Source: Conidiobolus incongruus B7586 (lineage: Eukaryota; Entomophthoromycota; Entomophthoromycetes; Entomophthorales; Conidiobolaceae). Taken from it: DNA of 13,577 nucleotides. Of this stretch, positions 1 through 9,031 are shown piece by piece. A program made the position numbers and the translations under genes. The notes below the pieces were generated by a model. It had not been told where the DNA came from. It worked only from the letters and a program-made list of their open reading frames with translations, and made no database searches. Positions within the stretch are counted from its first letter, which is position 1. Every line of letters begins with the position of its first letter. The stretch is from positions 1 through 13,577 of the forward strand of contig JNEM01016668.1 of assembly GCA_000697335.1 (NCBI GenBank), written 5' to 3'.

Positions 1-909
1 TAAAACCTTTTATTTTAAATAATGTTATAATTAATTTTATTTATCATAATTATTGTTTATTTTTGATTAAAATATAAAAAAATGTTTTATATTTTTATTA
101 ACTAAATTTAAAATTTAATATATATAATATATCTATATAATTAATAGTAAATTATTTTAATAATTGTTTATTTAAAATAAAAAGATATTTCTTTAATAAG
201 ATTTTTTATCTTTTTTAATATATAAAAATTAATAATAAAAATTAATTTTTTAAATTTTAATATATTTAAACAATATTTTTTTAAGTTTTTAAGTGATAAA
301 TCTGGCAATAAATTGTAATTTTAAATAAAACATTATTTTTAAAAATTATTTACAAATCTTAAATAATTTTAAAGGACTTATTATTGAGTTCATATAATAG
401 TAAAATAAAAAACCTTTAATGATCATTTTCTAGTTTAATCAAAATTTGATTTAACTTTAAATTTTTAAATAAAAATATTTTTATAAAAAATCATAATAGA
501 ATATATATATATATATATATAGTTTGAAAATATTCATTCCTTTATATGTTTTTAATATAAATTATTTTTCAAAATTAATAAATTATTTGAAAAATCAGAA
601 ATTAAAAAATTTGATAAATGATGAGATATATACTAATATTATTTTTTAATAAAATTTTTGATCTATTATTTAATAAATATATAATTAATTAATGAAGTTT
701 TGATTTTATCATCTTTAATATGGATAATAGACAAATCATATAATTTTAAACTTTATAAATCAATGATTGAACTAATTTTAACCAATTAAAAATATAATAT
801 AATGAAATCTGGAAAAAAATTGACTTTAATCTATATAATATGCTGAAGTGATTTCATAAATATTGGATCTATAATTATATTTGGTTGTCTATAAATATGA
901 GGAAGTAAA
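1..909. other. AT-rich spacer downstream of SHQ1
   Basis: I see no gene here. The stretch is almost entirely A and T, is dense in stops on both strands, and carries a (TA)n run at 501-521. The part next to 909 should contain the 3' untranslated region of the minus-strand SHQ1 gene, but with this base composition a poly(A) signal cannot be told from background. Confidence 0.7.
501..521. repeat. (TA)n microsatellite
   Basis: An uninterrupted AT dinucleotide run of 21 bases, about ten units, in AT-rich spacer. It is likely length-variable, with no function implied. Confidence 0.9.
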
Positions 910-2760
910 TCATTCTTCATCAACATCTTCTACAAGACCTTCTTCTTGGGCTTCTCGAGCCAATTGCTCCCACTCTTCAAGATCCCAGTCAATGTCCTCT
1001 TTGGTGATTTGAGCGCCGTGACGCAATTGGTGAGCAAGAGATCGAATGATATGAGGTCTAAATTAGCGAAGGTAAATATTAATAATATAATTATAATATA
1101 TAATTATTAGTATTTACTTAGCATGGATCTGTAACCAATTACAATAATCATCTAAATACAATTTACTATATCTATAATAGAGATCATGATGATCAAAGCA
1201 ATCCTTCAATTCCAATAAAATTTTTAATATAGCTCTAATTCCCAATTTAAAAATTATATAAACATCTTGTAAGACAAGTTGGCATAATTTGAAATTTCTG
1301 TAGAGTGGATAGCTAAGTGATCTTCTAAATAAGCTTACTAAACAGCTCTTTAAGGTATGGAAGTTTTCTAAACTCGAAAGCGTTGGGCTTAATTTACCAA
1401 TAATCCATACGCTTTCTACATTGTATTCGCCCAGGTTAGTTCGTAAATTGTAAGAATAGCAGTAGATTAAATCCACTAATCCTAGGTAGATTGACTTTGC
1501 ATCATTGATTAAGTCTAAAATAAGGTATTAATATCAAAATATTTTAAAATATTGATACTAATTACATGTTTTCTTAGGTAAATTTCTCATAGCATCTTTT
1601 TCTTTATCATTAAATTGCAATTCCTTTAACTCAGGATCAACAGGTTTGGGCTTTGAAATAGTTAATTGATCTAAATAATGGTATAAATATTGTAAATGAT
1701 GAAGAAAAGTATATTATTTACCTAAGGTTTGTTCCAAATTAGTAGTGTCTTTAAAATCAACCTCAGAGATTAAAGGTTTGATAGGGGGATTTGGACTGGC
1801 TTCCTGTATTAGCTGAACTGAAGGCTTGGGTTCATTGTTAATTAATTTATCTAGAACATCGTGCCAAATAGGTCTATATTCAAAGACTTGTCGAAGCTCA
1901 TCATGATCTTGATTCATAAAATCGGCCCTAAATAATATTAAGTTTTCTATCATAGAAAAAATATGAACTATAATTACATATAGTAATCTTCATCAAACTT
2001 TTCATTCTCTTTCTGTATTCTTTCACGAGTTCTTTCAGCTGGTGAAGTTGTCTCAGGATCGTCAATTTCATTGATTTCATTGGGAGTCATTTGAATGTGT
2101 TTGAAATATCCACTGTATTGATTGTTAAAACCATAATAAACTTGATTCAATAATGGCTGATCCTAAAGAAGTATTTAATAAATGTACAAAATAGCTAATA
2201 TTAAATAAAGTTTACTTCATCAATGATCTGCTGGGGTAATTCCCAATCGAAAGGATCTAAAATCAAAATAATTAGCTAAATTACACTCTGAGCTGATAAT
2301 GTGCCTACTTTCTTCTGTCTCCTCTTCCAACTGAGTTTTCAATTCGTCAAAATCCAACTCTTCGATTAAAGGTTTTTTCACTTGAGTACGTTCAACGCCC
2401 GTATCCAACTCCTTTTGAGTAGCTAATAATTTTGACAACATATCTAAATCCTGGAAATGCTCTCCAGGGTTCACTTTATACAATTGAACGGTAAAGTATC
2501 CAGTTGCTAAATCATACTTAGCTTGAGATCTTTCATCTTCGATAACTTCACCTGGTAAAGTTAATCTAAATCAATATATCGTTAATAAATATGTAAATAA
2601 CATAAAAATTGAATTACCTCAAAAAATAAGGATTTAATAAAAATCTAATTTGGTTTCCTTCAATTAAAAATTCAGCATTTTGTGCTTTGATATAAGGGGT
2701 ATAAATTTTCAGTATAATAAAATCAGGTTCTTGTGAAAGGCTAAATTTTGGAGTAATCAT
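910..2760 (-). CDS. SHQ1: SHQ1, H/ACA snoRNP assembly chaperone (8 exons, 493 aa)
   Basis: SHQ1 binds dyskerin/Cbf5 in place of RNA and is needed to build H/ACA snoRNPs and telomerase RNP. Exons read on the minus strand: 2760-2618, 2565-2309, 2256-2216, 2162-1978, 1927-1722, 1670-1566, 1514-1118 and 1057-910. They sum to 1482 nt with every phase closing and no internal stop. Residues 1 to about 90 form the CS (p23-like) domain, opening MITPKFSLSQEPDF and containing NPYFLRLTLPGE and PGEHFQDLDML. An acidic linker with PFDWELPQQI follows (135-144). From about 195 the helical SHQ1-specific domain includes KFDEDYYMADF, NVESVWIIGKLSPTL (344-358), YPLYRNFKL and LDDYCNWLQ. The tail after 446 is acidic, ending EDVDEE. 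All of this aligns with human SHQ1 as I remember it; the length is close to the yeast protein and shorter than the human one. The ATG matches the family start exactly. The exon map is inferred from homology, not from transcripts. The least certain join is the last intron (1117-1058), because the exon beyond it is less conserved. Confidence 0.95.
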
Positions 2761-3144
2761 AATTAATTGATAATAATATTATAATGATCTAATTAATTTC
2801 TTTATATTGAATAAAATTCAAGCGATTGAAATTTATATTTTAGATTTAGTTATAAATTTTTATGGGATAATGAAATAGTTTGATATTAAATATAATAAAA
2901 TAGAATCTGTTGAGGAAAAATAATATGATTAAGACAAACAAAAATCAAATATTTAAGCAAATAATATATAGATTTTATTATATAAAATTGATATTTTAAA
3001 ATAGTATTTGATCTTTCTCAATGAATATATATTATTAAAAATGAAAATTCAATTTATTTAAATTTTATTCATTCAGCAATCGAGTAAAAATTGATTATCT
3101 GAAAAATTTCAACTAATTATATTTTTTTTAAATATCTTGAATAT
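2761..3144. promoter_or_regulatory. SHQ1 upstream region
   Basis: This spacer runs from the SHQ1 start codon to the LTR-like block, and the SHQ1 promoter and 5' leader must lie in or near it. It is AT-rich throughout. TATA-like strings are everywhere and so carry no weight, and I see no distinctive regulatory motif or ORF. Confidence 0.45.
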
Positions 3145-3466
3145 TGTCGCACCCTGTTCCTTCGGTTAAATTAGAACAAAGAACCAGTCCTGATAACCAT
3201 TACAAGGAAAGACTATTATTCAGCTACACCTCCACAAACTCCTAAATATACTTTAAATATACTGGTGGCTACTATCGTAGAAGCTTGTTATTTGGCTTTA
3301 CTAATTAAAACTACACCTCTACTACCAATTATCCACTTTTTCTATCTTCAACATTTCTAAGAGTAACGCCTCTATTCCACCTTGTTACTAAGCCTATTCT
3401 TTTATCCCATTACAATTTATTCTATTCGATATACTTGAATTAATAAAACTCAATTTTGTTACAACA
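3145..3466. mobile_element. Probable solo LTR of an LTR retrotransposon
   Basis: A block of about 322 bp starts TGTCGCACCC and ends TTACAACA, so it has TGT...ACA termini that pair imperfectly. The bases ATAT lie immediately outside both ends (3141-3144 and 3467-3470), consistent with a 4-bp target duplication, although such a string is weak evidence in this background. GC is about 40% in the line I counted (3181-3240), against 10-15% in the nearby desert. A TATA-like stretch near 3246-3262 and AATAAA near 3443 would fit the U3-R-U5 order on the plus strand, but the orientation is uncertain. It is a fossil with no internal region that I can attach. The family is probably Ty3/gypsy-like, though the ends alone do not exclude copia. 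Confidence 0.55.
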
Positions 3467-3511
3467 ATATTCTTTATCCATCGTTGTATAACTTTATATC
3501 ATGATCTTCTC

Positions 3512-3730
3512 TCACTCTAATTTGCCTAATTTACAATTAATTATATACATAATGAACCTAACAGTGTAGTCATCGCGGCTCAACTGGTCCTCATGACCCC
3601 TAGAGTTGTGGAACTCATGGTCAACTATATCTCTCACCATCGAGATGTAATCCTCGAGTTGGCAATGATACCCACTTCCAATCTTCTTACAAATACCAAA
3701 TTCTAAGTTTAATTTCATACCTTTATTCAA
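3512..3730 (-). CDS. Unrecognised 72-codon ORF in a GC-elevated island
   Basis: A complete ATG-to-TGA frame opens MNKGMKLNLEFGICKKIGSG and ends near NCKLGKLE. I do not recognise it. The product would be mixed and mildly charged, with one hydrophobic patch near its end (FIMYII) and no signal peptide. The core, about 3570-3690, has near-exon GC in a region otherwise almost pure A and T, which is why I list it. It sits 45 bp from the LTR-like block, so it could be a piece of a mobile element, a fragment of a host gene, or a small gene of its own. No splice sites or family motifs help to decide. Confidence 0.25.
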   Translation of the reverse strand: MNKGMKLNLEFGICKKIGSGYHCQLEDYISMVRDIVDHEFHNSRGHEDQLSRDDYTVRFIMYIINCKLGKLE

Positions 3731-5615
3731 AACTTATTCATCTATAATATTTCAAAACAATTGTAATAATTATATTAAATGAATTATTTTTTTCATTTGA
3801 CAATTAATGATAATCTATACTCTTAATCACCCAATCAATATAAATTTTATGATTATGGAGATTTATACTATATTATGTTAATAATTTTATTAGATCTTTT
3901 TAGAAAATTGATTATATATTGATTATAACATAAAAATTTATTAACTATATATTTTTTATGAAATTTTTTAAGTTATAATCTATAAACTGAAAAAAAATTA
4001 TCTTAAATAAAATTCATATTTTATTTATTAATTATTTTCTAATATTCTTTAATATCTCAATAATATTATAATATAAATTAAATTAAATAGGCTTCTATTA
4101 TAAAAATATTATTATATAAAATATAATAAATTCAAATTACTAATATTAAATATTATCATTGATTATTAAGATTATCAGTTGAACTAGTCAAATATATCCT
4201 AAAATATACTTTTTTAAACTTTGGATTTTAAATTAATAATATAATTTAGATTTATAAACTTAATACATATATTATTTTATCTTATGTAATATATTGGAGC
4301 TTATTAACTTAATATTAATTATATATAATAAATATATTATAAATAATATATATTCACCTGATATTAGAGTATAGAACAATATAATTTTTTTTATATACTA
4401 TCAAATATTGAGTTAATTTATTATTAATTATATTAGTTTTCTTTATAATAAAATTTTATTAAATATTTAATTAAATTCAAAATAATTTAATATATATTTT
4501 GAGTTTTATAAATTACCAAATATAACTTGATACTAAAATATTACTTAATAATCTAAATAAATATTTCATATAATAATAAAAAGATTATATAATAAATATA
4601 TTATAAAGATAATATAATTTATATATTTAAAATCTTGATTATTAATATATATAATAATAATATTAAAAATTTAATAATAAATAGATTATTATAAATATCA
4701 TAAAAAAATAAACTTAATTAGATTTACCATCCAATAATATATATAAATAGTTGATAATACATTAATTTATTAATATATTATATTTCCTATTAATAAAATT
4801 AATAATTTCTTTTGAATTCTTTAATAATATTTTATTATAATAATAAAGATTAAATTTGTTTAGGAAATAAATTTATAAAACTAAATTTAACTAATAAAAT
4901 TTAGTTTTTAAATTAAAATCATTATTTATTTGTAATATAATTTATAATTTATATTCTTTTCTTTTTCAATGATTATAATTGTATAATATTTAAAAAATAA
5001 TAAACCAATATTGAAAAATTTATATTAAAAAGAAAACATATTTTCAATTGTTACAAATACAATAAAGGGTAAAATATAAAAAAAAATTAAAAAATATGAT
5101 ACAGCATGTATATTTTATAAATATTAAAATCTCTAATTATATATTATAATTACAGCTGAACTATTTTAATCAATGATTTATGTAAAAATTCTTCAAATAT
5201 CTTTATTTTATTAAATATTTAATCTAATATTGATATTTTTGAAGATTTTATGATTAAATATTAAAATTATGTAATTATGATGTAAATTTTATTTTCAATT
5301 ATATCATACTAGATTATGCATATCGATGCAATAATTTATATATGTCAATTTGACTTATATGGTATAAATAATGATTATTGAATAATATAATCAACGGATA
5401 TTAAAAGATGAATTATTTGATTCTAAAAATCTGATTAATTTTGATATATTTTAAAATCGATCATTGAGTTAATAATTAAATAATATATGTATCAATAAAT
5501 TTTTTTCTAATATATCAAGTATTTAATAATATAATTTACATTTTTTTTACCATAATCAAAAAATTATAAATATTTAAAATATATTTTTTGAATTTAACTG
5601 AATTTTGTGTAAAAT
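3731..5615. other. AT desert without recognisable genes
   Basis: Sampled lines here run at about 10-15% GC. Stops are dense in all frames, and I see no ORF, RNA gene or transposon motif. Short poly-A and poly-T runs and TAATA-type strings dominate. It is likely non-coding spacer that has drifted to the genome's mutational equilibrium. Confidence 0.7.
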
Positions 5616-5849
5616 ATGGCCATATTTAATTCTTACATGTTAACAAATATATTTTTAATTATCATTATTCAATATAAATCTTTTACAAGTTATCTATTTT
5701 TATGTTCGAGACCAGTTGAGCAATTAGAAAATACCAAATTTATTAGAAAATTAGAAATAGTTGATGTCAATTCTTCAAGTTTGGCAAATAAGTCACTAAA
5801 GAATTTAAATCATCTTATTAATAAGTGGCATTATTTCATCATACTCTAA
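5616..5849 (+). CDS. Possible small ORF with hydrophobic N-terminus (77 aa)
   Basis: An ATG-to-TAA frame begins MAIFNSYMLTNIFLIIIIQY. This gives a hydrophobic stretch at about residues 9-18 that could act as a signal peptide or membrane anchor, followed by a polar segment with RPVEQLENTKFIRKLEIVD. The frame ends in HYFIIL. I do not recognise any family. Isoleucine- and phenylalanine-rich frames arise easily in AT-rich DNA, but the middle part uses a more balanced set of codons (GTT GAG CAA, GTT GAT GTC). It could be a small secreted or membrane protein, an isolated exon, or chance. Confidence 0.15.
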   Translation: MAIFNSYMLTNIFLIIIIQYKSFTSYLFLCSRPVEQLENTKFIRKLEIVDVNSSSLANKSLKNLNHLINKWHYFIIL

Positions 5850-6476
5850 TTGCTAAAAATACTAGTGTTTTAGTGTTTTTGTTAAATATCAATTATCAAG
5901 AAACTAGTTTGTCGTACTCACATGTGAATTTAAATAAGAATAAATTATTTAATACTATATAACAGTCACTTTAATAGGATCAATTAAATTTAATTCATTG
6001 TAGTTAATTTTATCATTGATATTTGGTTATCATATTATAACAAATCGATTAAGGTCAAAAATAACTATCAATCGTCATATTAAAAGCTATTATATAAATT
6101 TTTATAGTTTAAATATGTTTGAATTAGTTTTAAATTAAGTCTCAATAAGATTGAATCATCAATAATATTAATAAAAAGCCCATTTAACTATTGAATTGTT
6201 AAAAATATTATTTATTTGGCTAATATATTGAATAGTGTAAATTGGTTAGTCTAACTAATTAGCCAATTTATTATATTTTTATGTTAAATGTTAATTCAAT
6301 TATAATTTATAATGGTAATTCAGTACAGCTTAATAAATTAATAGCATTTCCGGATTGTAAAATATAATATGATATAAATTCTTTGCTTATATGTAAATTT
6401 GAATAAATTGATAATCAATCATGATATCCGTGAATATCCGAGGTGCATTGAACTTTAACATTCAAATCGCAGGCGC
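5850..6476. other. Spacer, moderately AT-rich, with an inverted repeat
   Basis: No ORF that I would defend. A nested inverted repeat lies at 6216-6269. Toward 6420-6476 the GC content rises where the minus-strand transposon-like relic begins to fade out, so part of this stretch may be its decayed 3' end. Confidence 0.5.
6216..6269. repeat. Nested inverted repeats sharing one right arm
   Basis: TTGGCTAAT at 6216-6224 is the exact reverse complement of ATTAGCCAA at 6258-6266. The overlapping right segment CCAATTT (6263-6269) also pairs with AAATTGG at 6239-6245. Two alternative hairpins therefore compete for the same right arm. No adjacent gene uses it as far as I can see. Confidence 0.5.
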
Positions 6477-6668
6477 TTACCACAAATTTGCAATGAATTG
6501 GCAAGTCTGACTATCATTAACACATGAAATAAAATGCTTGAAATAGCACAATAATAGAGAATTATAATCGACCAATAATATTATAGTTCTTATTAATACC
6601 CAATTGTTTGAATCTGATGGAAGATCACCAAAGAATATTTGCCAGATGTTAGTAATTTGAATAAACAA
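6477..6668 (-). pseudogene. Relic resembling the tail of a CACTA/TNP2-type transposon protein
   Basis: This is an open minus-strand frame with no ATG of its own. It reads WQIFFGDLPSDSNNWVLI and then a hydrophobic run ending IILLVDYNSLLL. The pattern FG-D-x-P-x(4)-W-x-L followed about ten residues later by (I/V)VD is what I recall from the region after the TNP2 domain in CACTA-like DNA transposon proteins (the form FGxxIP...W.LL...L..IVD). Past the frame's end, at about 6400-6450, another minus-strand frame gives LKFNAPRIF, which could match the LKPKxHF..YPRI segment that follows in that family. The copy has no start, no recognisable catalytic core and no terminal repeats that I could find, so it is a broken fragment. 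The assignment rests on memory of the family pattern and is tentative. Confidence 0.3.
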
Positions 6669-8840
6669 TTGTGATCAAATCGGGCAAATTTAATAAAAAT
6701 CAAAAACTGATTAAATTGTCCAAAAATATTTATTTTCAACAATGTTTAATATTATCCAAAAATAATTATTTCCTAAATTTTTAGTTTTATGAATATTGAC
6801 CTAGAAATAAATTGGTCAATAAAATTTACGGTGATTTTAATATTTGTGTAAAATATTCAATTGAGAATCAGTTAAATATTAAGATAGTGGAAATTATATT
6901 AATATATCAATAATTTTCCAAAAATATAGGGATTATACTTCAATTTACATAAGATCATTTTACAAAAATTAGTTGATACTTTGAAATAAAAATGAACAAC
7001 CAGTTTTCATGATGAAACTAGAGATTACCTCATGATAATCAAAGATGATTTAATCAATAAGATCCAATTAAATTTTGAGAGGATAAAAGATAAGGCTTGG
7101 AAAAAATATTAGAAAATTAATAAATATTTAGTCTGATGTTCTGTCTTTTGATATCCTTAATATTATATCTATTCAAATCTTGCAAAAAAATCCATCTGAT
7201 CAATACAGTTTCAGGGATTATTTATATAATTAAATGAACTGAATCAATTGGATGAATAAATTTAATATGCACCAATTTTATACTCGTGATTTAGGTTTAA
7301 AGGTTGTATCAATTTATAGGAACTGGTTGAATTATATTGCAAAAATATTAAAAAAGTAACTGGTAAAATCCAGCGGGATAATATATCCATTTTCAGCTTT
7401 ACAGCTCCTTATCATATTATCTGGATTGATGTAATAACATGTAATTAATTATTAAAATTTAGCAAATATTGGACTAATAAATCTATTGAATCATTATTAT
7501 GTTATAATCATAATGATTTCACAGATTCAAAATTAAAAATAATGATAATTTTAAATAAAAGTGATGATAATTTTAAATTTTGATGAATAAATATGACCCC
7601 TTGAATTGTAATCAGTTATTTAATCAAAACGAAATTAATTAATCACAATTCTCATTATTATTCAAGTAAATTATCATAAATTTGATATTAAAAATGGATG
7701 ATAAAGATAAAACAATATAAAATAACTTGAATATTACAAAATTGAACCTGTGATCAATGTTCATAATATCATTATGATAATTTTATTTGAGATGGTCCAA
7801 TGAAAATCCTTCCTACTATTATCATAAATATATTGTATGTTTCCTAGCCTCAATAGGAAAAAAGAATTGGAACAAAAGAAAGCAAAGAATATATGAATAA
7901 AAGTATTAAAGGCGGTATAAATTCACTTCAAAGAGGCTTGTATGATATAGCATACTAAATTGATATTCAACAGATACTTTAATAGAAAAAATAACCGTTA
8001 AAATTCTAACGAATTTATGCTTCGCTTTCTATTGATCTTAATTGGATTATCTTATCTATTCTTAGACTTAAATGGGAATAGCTTAAGGTGTGATTTTCTA
8101 TCCATTTATTGACATTGATTCATAAACCAAAGTACCCATTTTAAGCTATTTTGTTTCATCCCTATGCAATCAAATGCTTTAGAACTATACTTAATTATTT
8201 ATAGATTTATTAACAAATGGTTGTATATATTATAGCTGTTAAAACAATGACTAAAAGAAAATAGACAATTGTTTAACCTTGACGTTAACAAAAATTGATA
8301 ATTAAAATGGTACGACTGAAAGTCGGACAAGCTAGAGAATTTGCACAAATGGAGCTAATTAATCCCAATTTAGTTCAGTCTATGATCATTTGATTTTCTA
8401 AATATAACAAATAGAGTAATACATTTAAATCAACAACTCTAGTTTAACTGTCTATAGCTAGCTATTAGCCAATAATAATATACGCTCAATCATCAGAATT
8501 CAAGCTTTCAGAAACCTCTAAAAATACTTAAGTATTCAGTTATATTGCCAAAAAAAACTACATAGTCCACGGTTTCAATATGAAAACTTAAGTGTATTTC
8601 AATTAAACTGAGTTTTAATATTGGATTACATATTCATTCTCACTAATCAGATGATTGCAAATCAGTTTGATTTTGATTGATTTGACGTTTTAAAATATTC
8701 ATATAGCACTATATACATAATCTAAAGCCTAATCTATTATCAATCATTAGCTATTCAATAAATTTAATTGATATTTCTAATATATCATATTTAAATTGAG
8801 TTAGTTTTAATAATTTGTTATATAAACACAATTTGCGTAT
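6669..8840. other. Long spacer of intermediate GC, probably decayed sequence
   Basis: No intact gene is visible on either strand. This stretch is clearly less AT-rich than the 3731-5615 desert and contains short patches of protein-like translation in several frames, none long enough to name. It may be the eroded body of the transposon whose tail is seen at 6477-6668, or several old insertions. It also contains a 15-base direct repeat (7542-7556 and 7564-7578) and a tiny perfect hairpin, CGACT-GAA-AGTCG, near 8312-8326. Confidence 0.45.
7542..7578. repeat. Short direct duplication
   Basis: ATGATAATTTTAAAT occurs at 7542-7556 and again at 7564-7578, a 22-base offset. This looks like a small local duplication in AT-rich sequence, with no function inferred. 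Confidence 0.6.
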
Positions 8841-8863
8841 TTGCTCATTCAAAAAATGAGCAA
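8841..8863. promoter_or_regulatory. 9-bp perfect hairpin upstream of FLCN
   Basis: TTGCTCATT and AATGAGCAA are perfect reverse complements around a five-base CAAAA loop, ending about 170 bases before the FLCN start codon. The right arm contains an ATG (8856) that opens a three-codon reading frame (stop 8865-8867), which would be a minimal upstream ORF if transcription starts above it. The palindrome could be a dimeric factor site, an RNA hairpin in the leader, or chance. Confidence 0.35.
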
Positions 8864-9031
8864 TTAAATTTTCCCACCGATTCAGTTGAAATTCAAATTG
8901 AGTTTGTTAATTAAAATTCACTTTCAATCAAATTTACTTCCTTTTCCCTTATTGTAAATTCTTGTTCAGGTTCAAAATCTAAAGCGTGAATCAATTTCGG
9001 CTGGGGCCTTTATCATTACTTATCCATTAAT
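8864..9031 (+). promoter_or_regulatory. FLCN promoter-proximal region and leader
   Basis: This stretch is distinctly richer in C and T than the spacer behind it. A pyrimidine tract at about 8936-8950 (ACTTCCTTTTCCC) is the kind of element often seen just before start sites in fungi. GC rises further over the last 60 bases before the ATG. A GGTTCAAAATC string at 8969 loosely resembles a tRNA B box but has no A box or cloverleaf. Confidence 0.4.

Noticed and set aside
7330-7440. Plus-strand patch whose translation (TAPYHIIWIDVIT) recalls the start of a retroviral-type integrase core
   Set aside because: It is too short and isolated, with no supporting zinc-binding pattern or later catalytic blocks that I could place with confidence. 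Any such element would be a broken fossil.
8017-8112. 31-aa ORF starting MLRFLLILIGLSYLFLDLNG, signal-peptide-like
   Set aside because: It is very short, and I found no convincing downstream exon after trying the nearby GT and AG sites. Hydrophobic short frames are common here.
8312-8326. Hairpin CGACT-GAA-AGTCG as a terminator or RNA element
   Set aside because: The five-base stem is isolated, with no gene upstream on either strand that it could serve.
8969-8979. tRNA B-box-like string GGTTCAAAATC
   Set aside because: No A box at the right distance and no acceptor stem or anticodon arm; the core also departs from consensus at its 3' end.
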